Under the pieces are notes generated by a model. The model was not told where the DNA came from. It saw only the letters and a program-made list of their open reading frames with translations, and did not search any database. DNA of 64,000 bases from Pseudomonas frederiksbergensis (GTDB taxonomy: Bacteria > Pseudomonadota > Gammaproteobacteria > Pseudomonadales > Pseudomonadaceae): assembly GCF_900105495.1 (NCBI RefSeq), contig NZ_FNTF01000002.1, positions 1,649,501 to 1,713,500 on the forward strand. The letters are read 5' to 3'. Below, one piece after another: positions 8,622-18,900 of this stretch (within the stretch, counting starts at the first letter, position 1; every line of letters begins with the position of its first letter). The position numbers were made by a program, and so were the translations under genes.

Positions 8622-10817
8622 GTGGTGGTATTTATATATATCCATCTCTTTAATGTTCGAATGATTATTCAACGATTGCCCGCAAAGTTCAGCGGGTTTT
8701 TAGTCTTTTGTTTTATTGTGCGGGACTTAAGCTGAGGGCTTATCAAGTTGTCTTGGATTGTCAGTCTATGGATGAGTTACAGGATGTTAACGATGTTTCA
8801 AGTTCGCCGGTATTACCGGCGGACAACAACGGTGTTCATTATGAACGTATCGTTCAGGCACTTCCTCCCGCTATAACAGCGACCCCGCCGGTGAGGATGT
8901 CGTTGCTCACCAGCACCACGGTCCCGACACCGGGCTGGTACCTCAAAGCTTCCGCAATCGACCGGCAATACCTCAAGGAACTGCTCGACAAGCGCTGGTT
9001 GTTGCAGCGGTTGGTGGATGCACCGTTGCAAGACCTGCAACAGGACATCAGGGCGTTTGCCAAACCCTTGCTGTCCTTGTCGATGAGTTCGAACTTCAAC
9101 AGCCATGAGGACGTCAGCCAACTGACCCTTAAGCTGTATGTGCCGGACCGGATCATCTTCGGTATCGATCGCGGCGCCAGCCATCTGCGCGAGTCCAGCC
9201 TCCTGGACGCGGCGCTGCATAACTTCGAAGAGCCGGAAACCGCCGCCGATTATTTCCGGACCGGCTCCGGGGTCTATCGCAGCAACTTCAGGGGAGAACC
9301 GTCGCTGATACCGGCGATGACGGTGAGTAAAATCGCCGCGCTGTGTCGTCGGCTGGACCTCGGCGGGCAGTATCAAGAGCATCTGCAAGCCCGGCTGCTG
9401 CCGGCCGATGCGCAGAAAAGGCAAACCCTGGAACGGCATGGCGCCGCCAGTGAAAAAGCGGCGTTCGAACTGGCCTCGCTGATCGCCCTGCTGAAAGACG
9501 ACATCAGTTCCAACGCCTACGGCGTGCTGCGCCAGGTCCGCGAGCATACAAGCGATATCCGGTTTCACCATCGGCCGCTGCACCCGCATCGGCTGTCGCT
9601 GATGGGTTTCAAGTTGCACGGTGTGGTGTTGTTCAGCGCCGAGGGCGATGCGGGCATGATCCAGGCGGCGGTGGAGGCCCTGGCCCCTGATGCGCGGGCC
9701 TCCTGGCTCGACTGGTCGAGCGTGTTGTCGCTGATGGCGCCGGGTCGCGACCTGGACAAGTTCAAACTGCTGCAGGCGTTTTTCGCCAATGGCCCGACCG
9801 GGGTCAGCGAAGAGATGCTGCGCCAGCAGGACATCTACCGGCAAAGCCGCTTGAGCGGCCCGGTGATTGCCTATGTGCCGGACGACCCGCTGCACCCGCT
9901 GAAAGAGTACGCCTCGCTGGCGGACTTCATGAAAACGCTGATCCGCCAACTGCGCGAGCCGGACTATCAGGCGTTTTTCAGCCGCTTCGTCGCGCACAAG
10001 GACCAGGGCCGGTTCTTTGCCCGGGTCCGCGAGCGCCTGAGCCGGATCACCTGGCAGCAGCGCGAACCGCTGGACATGGGGCCGTGGTGGCGGGAAACCG
10101 CGGTGGAGAACCCGAATGCCGAGCCGATTACCCACCGGCTGACGGGCGAGCTGTGGCCGCAGCTGTATCGGCTCAAGCGCGACAAGGCACTCAGCGACGC
10201 GCGCGCGATTGCCGTCCCGACCGGCGATGAAGACGCCACCACGCGCTGGAAACGCCTGAGCAGCTATTTGGACATCGGCTGGAACGTCTTCAACTTTGCC
10301 GCGATGCTGGTGCCGGGGCTGGGCGAAGCCATGTTGGCGCTGATGGTGGCGCAGATGGCCGAAGAGTTGCTGGAGGGCATCGAAGACTGGAGCAAGGGTG
10401 ACCGCGACGAGGCGTCGGCGCACATCAACGGAGTGATCATCAACTTTGCGCAACTGGCCCTGATGAGCGCCGGGCACGTCATCCCGCAGGCGGCGCGGAT
10501 CCCGGTCACCTCCAGCACGCTGATCGACAACCTCAAACCGGTGGAACTGCCCACGGGCAAGACCCGCCTGTGGAAACCGGACCTGACGCCGTACGAGCAC
10601 CCGCTGACGCTGCCGACCGAGGCCAAACCCGATGACGTGGGGCTGTATAAGCACAACGATCAGCAATGGCTGCGCCTGGAACAAAAGCATTACCAGGTGC
10701 GCCAGGACCCGGCGACGGGCGAGCATCGCCTGCAACATCCGACCCGGCCCAACGCTTATCAACCGACGGTGGAGCATAACGGTGCCGGCGCCTGGAAAGC
10801 TGAAACCGAGCAACCCT
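8622..10817 (+). repeat. long direct repeat, copy 1 (leader plus 5' half of effector gene)
   Basis: This ~2.2-kb block is nearly identical to 13796-15991 (constant offset 5174). It begins in the AT-rich leader at the ggtggtatttatatata segment and runs through about 683 codons, ending just after the codons for AETEQPL. Only scattered substitutions are visible. Beyond this boundary the two genes remain homologous but are strongly diverged, so the repeat edge is sharp. Confidence 0.93.
8679..8706 (+). terminator. terminator-like hairpin in the leader of effector gene 1
   Basis: A 5-bp GC stem (cccgc 8679-8683, gcggg 8692-8696) is followed by TTTTTAGTCTTTTG. It lies about 60-90 bases before the chosen ATG and 120 bases after cbpM. 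It may terminate cbpAM transcripts, or attenuate an effector transcript begun in the AT-rich stretch near 8630. The same structure is repeated at 13853-13880. Confidence 0.4.
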
Positions 10818-13702
10818 TGACCTGGGAGCGTCCGACTCTGTTACGACGCCTTGGCCATCGTGTGGATGCGTTGAGCGATGGCGAGCTTGAGCTGGCCCGC
10901 AAGATCAGCGGCACCCACGAAGGCCTGTTGCGCAGAATGTATGTCGAGCGTGAGCCCCTGCCGCCATTGCTGGCCGATACCCTCAGCCGTTTCGAGGCCT
11001 ACCGACACACCGAAAACCTGGTCTCACGGATGGAAAGCGCTGAGTCGGGTGTCCACGTGACGCTCGATCACAAGACCGAATTGTTCAATGCGCGCTACGC
11101 CAGTCAGCAGGCGTCGGGTGATCCGCGTGTCGAGCTGATCAAAAGCCGTTTCACCGGCCTCCCCACCAACATTGTCGAAGACGTGCTGGCCGGTGCTTCC
11201 AGCGCCGAGCGCCGACAAATGGCGCAATGGGATTTTGCCAACCCGCAACAGACCAAGCCTGTTCCTCTGCGCCTGGCCGAGGCGCTGCGCAATGCTCAGC
11301 GGGAAGTGCGTCTGTCGCGGGCCTATGAAGGGCTGTATCTGCCGGTCGCATTGACGCCGGATACCGAGACGTTGGTTCTGCACACACTGGAAGCATTACC
11401 GAGCGGGAAAAAAAACCTGCGTATTGAAGTGCGAGAGGGTTCCTTCAATGGCGAACTGCGTGCCAGCGTCGGCCCGGAGGATGCGACCGAGCGCAAGGTC
11501 CTGGTGCGCAACGAAGACGGACGATACGAAGCGCGTGACAGCGACGATAACCATCTGCACGGCGCGGACGATCTGTATGTGGCTCTGCAGCATGCTTTGC
11601 CGCAAAACCATCGTGCCGCGCTGAGGCTTCCTCATGTAGGGCAGGGAGCGGAATTGAAGCAGCTGATCAAGCAGCATGTTCTGTCGCGCGACGGCTTGCG
11701 CAAGGCGTTGCGGATGCAGCCGATCAAACCTTTTTTCAAGGCGCCAATGCGCGGGGGCGACGGCACTTTTGGCTATCCTTTGAGTGGTCGTGGGCAAGGC
11801 ACGAATCTGCAGATGGCAGAGCGACGTGCGAGAGTTCGCCGGCTGTATCCCTCCCTTGGCAATGCAGATGTCGAAATGGTTTTGGCACAGGCGGAGCGGG
11901 CGCAGGCTCATCCCACCTATCCGTTGTCAGTCGAAGAGTATTTGCTGGGTCTTGAAGAAGAGTTCGCCAGCCTGCAACAGGAGGCGAACACCTGGGTGGA
12001 TACACCGGGGACGCACGTCTTGCCCGATGGGAGTATTGAACCGGTCAACCGGCAGGACCGGCAGCGGGTGGCCGACTTGCTCCGGCGTTGCTGGCAAAGG
12101 ACCAATTCGCCGCAGCAAGCGACCGGCAGTTTGTACGCCGAGGGCATTCTGAGCCTGACCGGCCTGCGTATCGGGGAGCTTCCAGTGTTGACTCGAGCTC
12201 TTTTTACGCACGTTTATTCACTGGACCTCAGTGCCATGGCGCTTGGTGAGATAACGGCCAATTTCCTTGAGGCGTTCCCCAACTTGCGCGAGGTGAGCCT
12301 GGAGAACAATCGGCTGCAAACGCTTCCGCAAACATTGCGGCTGATGCCGCGGCTGCAGGCGCTGTATCTCTCGAGGAATGTCATTTCGTTGAGTCCGGAA
12401 GCCATCGTGGCCCTCGAGGGATACCCGGCGCTGCGACAACTGCACCTGAGCCACAATCCATTAGGGCGCATTCCCGATTTCCGGCGGATGCCAACGTTGA
12501 GACAACTCAACCTGCGCAACACTGGCCTTACCGAGTGGCCAGCGGGGCTGGATGCTTTGCCGCACCTTCAAGGCATCGACCTGCGCGATAACATCATCAC
12601 TCGGGTGGCGGACGAAATTCTCAATCCCGCCGAGGAAAACGCAGCTGCTGCATACCGGGTGTTCAACAGTGCCGTTCTGGACGGTAACCCGCTCACTCCG
12701 GCTGCTCTGGAAGACTATGCCCAGGCCTGGCTACGTATTCCGCCACCCGAGGAGGGAGTGCCAATACCCATTGAACCCCTCGCGGTTGCCGACCCTTTGG
12801 CAAACTCCAATGAGCGATTGCAACACTGGATGCGGGACCTTCCCGCCGACGAGCGTGCCGCCAGACAAGAGCAGTGGAGTTTGCTCGAGGGGGAAGATCC
12901 CCGCAGTCAGGAGTTCTTCAGGCTGCTGGAGAATCTGCGACAAACAGGCGAGTTCAGGAACGCTTACCCTGATCTGCAGGCTCGGGTATGGGCACTGATG
13001 GACGCCGCTGGACAGTCCGAGCAATTGCGCACCGAGTTGTTCCGTCTGGCCGGGGATGTGGCAACCTGTGCCGATGGGGCTGCGCTGATTTTCAGTCGCC
13101 TGGAGGTCAAGAGTCTGATCAGCCACGGCTTGAGCACGCAGGCGACCCCGGAGCTTTCCACGCTGGCAAAAGGTTTGTTCAGGCTCGACGAAGTCGAACG
13201 GATTGCGCAACAGGATGCGAGCGAACGGATTCAGAGCATTTCGGCCAATCACGCGTTGACCCTGGAGCAGAAGATCCAGGAAATTCTGCTGATCGATCGA
13301 GTCGAGATTCGTCTTGCTTACCGTATCGGACTGAAGGATCGACTGGGTTTACCGGGGCAGCCGCAGCAGGCCAGGTATCTCGGCGTGGCTGATGTGACGG
13401 CGGCGATGCTCGATGCTGCCGAGCAGCGGGTGTTGGCCCTGGACAATTCGCCCCAGGAATTTGCGGCGACCACCCAGCGTGATTTCTGGCGAGGGTTTCT
13501 GAAGCACAAATACGCCGATGAGTTTCTGTTGGAACAAGAGCCGTTGCACGCACGACTCGAGGCGCTGACGGCAACGGAGATGGCAAGTCAGGAATACCTG
13601 GTCAAAAGTGCGGAACTGGCCAGGGAGTTCGAAGCGGTTGAAGATGCATTTATCAAACGCAAGACGCAGATGGAATTACCTGATTTGAACGCGGGAGATT
13701 AA
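8768..13702 (+). CDS. large LRR effector with NEL-type E3 ubiquitin ligase domain (copy 1)
   Basis: The 1644-residue protein probably acts inside eukaryotic cells. Residues about 1-690 resemble the dermonecrotic-toxin-like N-terminal region (DUF6543 type) of Pseudomonas NEL proteins and include a hydrophobic stretch near 505-575 (AAMLVPGLGEAMLALMVAQM). Residues about 1120-1290 hold leucine-rich repeats (LREVSLENNRLQTLP, LRQLHLSHNPLGRIP). The C-terminal ~310 residues fit an IpaH/SspH-type NEL domain with the catalytic Cys in C-x-D (Cys1434, in ATCADGAAL). NEL ligases attach ubiquitin to host proteins through that Cys. There is no signal peptide. ATG 8768 is the first in-frame ATG but its ribosome site is weak; an upstream TTG at 8708 would add 20 residues. 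The promoter and 5' half duplicate those of the next gene. Export route and targets are unknown. Confidence 0.85.
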   Translation: MDELQDVNDVSSSPVLPADNNGVHYERIVQALPPAITATPPVRMSLLTSTTVPTPGWYLKASAIDRQYLKELLDKRWLLQRLVDAPLQDLQQDIRAFAKPLLSLSMSSNFNSHEDVSQLTLKLYVPDRIIFGIDRGASHLRESSLLDAALHNFEEPETAADYFRTGSGVYRSNFRGEPSLIPAMTVSKIAALCRRLDLGGQYQEHLQARLLPADAQKRQTLERHGAASEKAAFELASLIALLKDDISSNAYGVLRQVREHTSDIRFHHRPLHPHRLSLMGFKLHGVVLFSAEGDAGMIQAAVEALAPDARASWLDWSSVLSLMAPGRDLDKFKLLQAFFANGPTGVSEEMLRQQDIYRQSRLSGPVIAYVPDDPLHPLKEYASLADFMKTLIRQLREPDYQAFFSRFVAHKDQGRFFARVRERLSRITWQQREPLDMGPWWRETAVENPNAEPITHRLTGELWPQLYRLKRDKALSDARAIAVPTGDEDATTRWKRLSSYLDIGWNVFNFAAMLVPGLGEAMLALMVAQMAEELLEGIEDWSKGDRDEASAHINGVIINFAQLALMSAGHVIPQAARIPVTSSTLIDNLKPVELPTGKTRLWKPDLTPYEHPLTLPTEAKPDDVGLYKHNDQQWLRLEQKHYQVRQDPATGEHRLQHPTRPNAYQPTVEHNGAGAWKAETEQPLTWERPTLLRRLGHRVDALSDGELELARKISGTHEGLLRRMYVEREPLPPLLADTLSRFEAYRHTENLVSRMESAESGVHVTLDHKTELFNARYASQQASGDPRVELIKSRFTGLPTNIVEDVLAGASSAERRQMAQWDFANPQQTKPVPLRLAEALRNAQREVRLSRAYEGLYLPVALTPDTETLVLHTLEALPSGKKNLRIEVREGSFNGELRASVGPEDATERKVLVRNEDGRYEARDSDDNHLHGADDLYVALQHALPQNHRAALRLPHVGQGAELKQLIKQHVLSRDGLRKALRMQPIKPFFKAPMRGGDGTFGYPLSGRGQGTNLQMAERRARVRRLYPSLGNADVEMVLAQAERAQAHPTYPLSVEEYLLGLEEEFASLQQEANTWVDTPGTHVLPDGSIEPVNRQDRQRVADLLRRCWQRTNSPQQATGSLYAEGILSLTGLRIGELPVLTRALFTHVYSLDLSAMALGEITANFLEAFPNLREVSLENNRLQTLPQTLRLMPRLQALYLSRNVISLSPEAIVALEGYPALRQLHLSHNPLGRIPDFRRMPTLRQLNLRNTGLTEWPAGLDALPHLQGIDLRDNIITRVADEILNPAEENAAAAYRVFNSAVLDGNPLTPAALEDYAQAWLRIPPPEEGVPIPIEPLAVADPLANSNERLQHWMRDLPADERAARQEQWSLLEGEDPRSQEFFRLLENLRQTGEFRNAYPDLQARVWALMDAAGQSEQLRTELFRLAGDVATCADGAALIFSRLEVKSLISHGLSTQATPELSTLAKGLFRLDEVERIAQQDASERIQSISANHALTLEQKIQEILLIDRVEIRLAYRIGLKDRLGLPGQPQQARYLGVADVTAAMLDAAEQRVLALDNSPQEFAATTQRDFWRGFLKHKYADEFLLEQEPLHARLEALTATEMASQEYLVKSAELAREFEAVEDAFIKRKTQMELPDLNAGD

Positions 13703-13720
13703 CACTACGCGTATTGAACA

Positions 13721-13760
13721 CCCCGAAGGTTGCTGCAAATGCAACGTTCGGGGTTTTTTT
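13721..13760 (+). terminator. rho-independent terminator after effector gene 1
   Basis: Stem ccccgaa...ttcgggg, with an inner ttgc/gcaa pairing, is followed by seven T. It lies 18 bases after the stop codon and separates the two effector genes, which therefore appear to be transcribed independently. Confidence 0.85.
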
Positions 13761-13795
13761 ATATTCGCTCGCTGGTGGAACATAAGTGATGGGAG

Positions 13796-15991
13796 GTGGT
13801 GGTATTTATATATATCCATCTCTTTAGTATTCGAATGATTATTCAACGATTGCCCGCAAAGTTCAGCGGGTTTTTAGTCTTTTGTTTTATTGCGCAGGAT
13901 TTAAGCTGAGGGCTTATCAAGTTGTCTTGGATTGTCAGTCTATGGATGAATTACAGGATGTTAACGATGTTTCAAGTTCGCCAGTATTACCGGCGGACAA
14001 CAACGGTGTTCATTATGAACGTATCGTTCAGGCGCTTCCTCCCGCTATAACAGCGACCCCGCCGGTGAGGATGTCGTTGCTCACCAGCACCACGGTCCCG
14101 ACACCGGGCTGGTACCTCAAAGCTTCCGCAATCGACCGGCAATACCTCAAGGAATTGCTCGACAAGCGCTGGTTGTTGCAGCGGTTGGTGGATGCACCGT
14201 TGCAAGACCTGCAACAGGACATCAGGGCGTTTGCCAAACCCTTGCTGTCCTTGTCGATGAGTTCGAACTTCAACAGCCATGAGGACGTCAGCCAACTGAC
14301 CCTTAAGCTGTATGTGCCGGACCGGATCATCTTCGGTATCGATCGCGGCGCCAGCCATCTGCGCGAGTCCAGCCTCCTGGACGCGGCGCTGCATAACTTC
14401 GAAGAGCCGGAAACCGCCGCCGATTATTTCCGGACCGGCTCCGGGGTCTATCGCAGCAACTTCAGGGGAGAACCGTCGCTGATACCCGCGATGACGGTGA
14501 GTAAAATCGCCGCGCTGTGTCGTCGGCTGGACCTCGGCGGGCAGTATCAAGCGCATCTGCAAGCCCGGCTGCTGCCGGCCGATGCGCAGAAAAGGCAAAC
14601 CCTGGAACAGCATGGCGCCGCCAGTGAAAAAGCGGCGTTCGAACTGGCCTCGCTGATCGCCCTGCTGAAAGACGACATCAGCTCCAACGCCTACGGGGTG
14701 TTGCGCCAGGTCCGCGAGCATACAAGCGATATCCGGTTTCACCATCGGCCGCTGCACCCGCATCGGCTGTCGCTGATGGGTTTCAAGTTGCACGGTGTGG
14801 TGTTGTTCAGCGCCGAGGGCGATGCGGGCATGATCCAGGCGGCGGTGGAGGCCCTGGCGCCTGACGCGCGGGCCTCCTGGCTCGACTGGTCGAGCGTGTT
14901 GTCGACGATGTCACCGGGCCTCGACCTGGACAAGTTCAAATTGCTGCAGGCTTTTTTCGCCAATGGCCCGACCGGGGTCAGCGAAGAGATGCTGCGCCAG
15001 CAGGACATCTACCGGCAAAGCCGCTTGAGCGGCCCGGTGATTGCCTATATGCCGGACGACCCGCAGCACCCGCTGAAAGAGTACGCCTCGCTGGCGGACT
15101 TCATGAAAACGCTGATCCGCCAACTGCGCGAGCCGGACTATCAGGCGTTTTTCAGCCGCTTCGTCGCGCACAAGGACCAGGGCCGGTTCTTTGCCCGGGC
15201 CCGCGAGCGCCTGAGCCGGATCACCTGGCAGCAGCGCGAACCGCTGGACATGGGGCCGTGGTGGCGGGAAACCGCGGTGGAGAATCCGAATGCCGAGCCG
15301 ATCACCCACCGGCTGACGGGCGAGCTGTGGCCGCTGCTGTATCGGCTCAAGCGCGACAAGGCGCTCAGCGACGCGCGAGCGATTGCCGTCCCCACCGGCG
15401 ATGAAGACGCCACCACGCGCTGGAAACGCCTGAGCAGCTACCTGGACATCGGCTGGAACGTCTTCAACTTTGCCGCGATGCTTGTGCCGGGGCTGGGCGA
15501 AGCCATGCTGGCGCTGATGGTGGCGCAGATGGCCGCCGAACTGCTGGAAGGCATCGAAGACTGGAGCAAGGGCGACCGCGACGAGGCATCGGCGCACATC
15601 AACGGAGTGATCATCAACTTTGCGCAACTGGCCCTGATGAGCGCCGGGCACGTCATCCCGCAGGCGGCCCGGATCCCGGTCAAACCCAGTCCGCTGATCG
15701 ACAACCTCAAACCGGTGGAACTGCCCACGGGCAAGACCCGCCTGTGGAAACCGGACCTGACGCCGTACGAGCACCCGCTGACGCTACCGACCGAGGCCAA
15801 ACCCGATGACCTGGGGCTGTATCGACACAACGATCAGCAATGGCTGCGCCTGGAGCAAAAGCATTACCAGGTGCGCCAGGACCCGGCGACGGGCGAGCAT
15901 CGCCTGCAACATCCGACCCGGCCCAACGCTTATCAACCTATGGTGGAGCATAACGGCGCCGGCGCCTGGAAAGCTGAAACCGAGCAACCGC
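13796..15991 (+). repeat. long direct repeat, copy 2
   Basis: This is the partner of 8622-10817. It carries the same AT-rich leader, the same terminator-like hairpin (13853-13870 plus T-rich tail) and about 683 near-identical codons. Visible amino acid differences between copies are few, for example YQEHL/YQAHL, WPQLY/WPLLY and MAEELL/MAAELL. Confidence 0.93.
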
Positions 15992-18900
15992 TGGGCTGGG
16001 ACACGACTCGCCTGATGCGTCGACTGGACGACTCTATGGAGGATTACTCGGCCGCCACCCTGGCCAAAATCCAGAAGGTGAGCGGCGTTGAAGAGGGCGT
16101 GTTGCGCCGGCTGCATGCCGAGCATGAAACACCGCCGGCGCTGCTGCGCGACACCCTCAAGCGCTTCAATACCTACGCCGACGCGGAACGCTATCCCGAG
16201 CAAATCCTGGCCAATCAGGTGCCAGAGGAGATGTCCGGTTTTCTGCCGGCGACTCTGGTCGAGCTGCCACGCTGGCCGGAGTCCCGAGCCCTGGAGGTGT
16301 TCGAAGGCGATGATCGCACCGGGGCGTCCGTCAAACATGGCAACGCCATGGCCACTGGACCACAAAGCATCAAGATCAGCCGCTCGGAGGTGGTGGCCGG
16401 GAAACTGCCTGAGCGAGTGATTGAATCCCTGAACCCGACCGAACTGCGGGAAATGCTTGGCGCACAGGTCGCCAATGACACGCCCTCACGGATCGACGCG
16501 CTGCGCAGCCGATTGGCCATGCAGGCGCGCAAACAACACAAGCGCCTGTTCGACGCGCTATACAAGAGTCGAAATGTGTCCGACAGCGCGCAGGTGCGTT
16601 TGCTGGTGGACGATTCCCCGCAACTGCCCGCCAGCGTGGCGCAAGAATTACTCGATAGCGCCGAGCCCGCCGACCTGCAACACCTGACCGAGAAACAGCG
16701 CCTGCCGCTGCGTTTGCGCCAGCAGACACGCCGGGCGCAGGAGCGCGTGCGCTTGAACCGGGCGTATGAGGGGCTTTACCTGGATGAACTGGAAAGTACC
16801 GACACTCGCCGGCTCGAACTGGCCACGCTGGCCAGCCTGCCCGGATGGTCGACGCAAGTCCGGATCGAAATTCGGCATTTGGGATTTTCCGGGGATCTGC
16901 TCGCAAGCGCAGGGGCGGCGGATGCGCCGATCCGCAAAGTATTGGTGCTGGACGAGGACGGTCGTTATCAGGCGCGGGGCGCGGAGGATCAGCACCTGCA
17001 CGGTACCGACGATCTTTACGCCTCGGTGTTGCATGCCCTGCCGGATACCGAACGCAACGCATTGGGTTATGACATTCACGAAAGTGCACGGCTCAAGGAT
17101 GCGGTACGGCGTTCACCACTCAGCCACGAGCAATTCGAACCGATCCTGCTTGAGCAGCCGATTCGTAAACCGGTGTACGACTCGCAAGCCATGCGCTTGC
17201 CGGGCGGCATGTTGGGGTATTTGCGTGAGCTCGCTGGCGGGGGTGGGGAGCAAAGTTCGCAGGCGCGGATCAGAAAGCTCTACCCCGCTTTCACGGAGGA
17301 AGAATCCACTGCGTTGCTGGAGCGTTTCAACCAACAAGGGATTCCGGTCGACATGCAGCTCGAAGAGCTTGAACTTGAATTCGAACGGTTGAATACAACG
17401 CTGAAGCGGTGGGTGAATTCGCCGACCCGGGATTTTCGTTTGAGTCCCAGTGGCGTCGGGGAGTGGAATGCCAGGAATCAATTCGCCCGAAAAATCAGGC
17501 AGTGCTGGCAGCGTACCGGGCCAAAACAGTTTGACTCGTTCGGCAATGTGGTTGGGCAGAAGCTCGACCTGAGCAGCTTTCCGTTGAACCTGCATTTCAA
17601 AAAAATGCCGGCGCTGGAGGGCAATTTCGACCATGTCACGTACCTGAAACTATATAACGCCGGTATTACCGATGCGGAACAGTCCTTTCTAAAACCGTTT
17701 CGCAAGGTGCGTGCCCTGGACCTTGGTCGCAATAAACTGACCACTTTGCCGCGACACATCGCCGACATGCCGCACCTCAATTTCCTCGAACTCACGGGAA
17801 ACCGGATTGTACTGAAGCCCGCCGATGTCGAAATGCTCGGCCGCTGCACGAAGCTGCAAACCCTGGCGCTGGCCGGCAATCCGTTGAGTCTGCTGCCGAA
17901 CATCAGTCGCATGCCCGACCTGCACACACTGCTTCTGTACGACACCGGAGCGACCACCTGGCCACCGGGGCTGTTCGACCTTGAGCGCCCCCGGCATTTC
18001 CATCTGGACCTGCAGCGCAACCTGCTCACACACATACCCGAAGTCACGCCAGGTTCGGTCGACGCGGAGTTGCTGGCACGTACGTTGCTCAGCCGCCAGC
18101 CGCCCTTTATGTCACCGGAAAACCTGGAGCTGCTCAAGGACTACATCAGTTCAGTGGGGCTGGATCCTGAGCGCCCGTATCCACCCCGGGGCGTGCGTGA
18201 CACCCTGAGCTGGCAACAAGGCATTACCTTTGACGAGTGGGTAGAGAAACAAAAGCTCTGGGATGCGCTTGAAGACGAGTTCAACTCGACCGGTTTCTTC
18301 GACGAGATCAGGCGCCTGACCCAATCGGCGGACTTCACCGCTGGTGGCGCCTATCGAACCGATCTGACAGCCAAGATGTGGCGGATGATCGAGACCATGG
18401 CCAAGGACGCTGAACTGCGCACGAAGTTTTTCACCGAAGCTACGGCGCGCAGCCAATGCGTGGATGGCGCGACCCAGCTATTCAACGTTCTGGGGGTAGA
18501 TGTGCTGGTCCAGGAAGCCCTTGAATTGGGCAACCCCAGTTTGACTGAAGCGCAGTTGATCGAGTTGGCCAGGGGTAAGAGCCGCCTGGATGAAGTCGAG
18601 CGAATCGCCCGTCGCCATATCATCGACCGCGAGGCCGCGGGTGAACGTTTTCGACGCGTCGACGCTGAAGGCAATGTCAGCGGGACCATTGACGAGGTCG
18701 AGGTTCACCTCGCGTTCATGACGGACCTGGCAGAACGGCTTGACCTGCCCTGGCAGGCGCGTGGAATGCAGTTTCGCCAGATCGCGGGCGTTACCGGCGA
18801 AATGATCGAAAACGCCTACCAGCGGATCTTGGGGCTGGAGGAGGGCGATCTGCTGCGTGATTTGATTGCCGAGCAGCCATTTTGGCGGACCTATGTGCAG

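Noticed and set aside
8813..10813. Long minus-strand open frame (666 codons) opposite effector gene 1, and a similar one at 13987-14793
   Set aside because: It is the antisense shadow of a GC-rich coding frame; composition is His/Arg/Gln-rich with no domain, and the plus strand carries the real gene.
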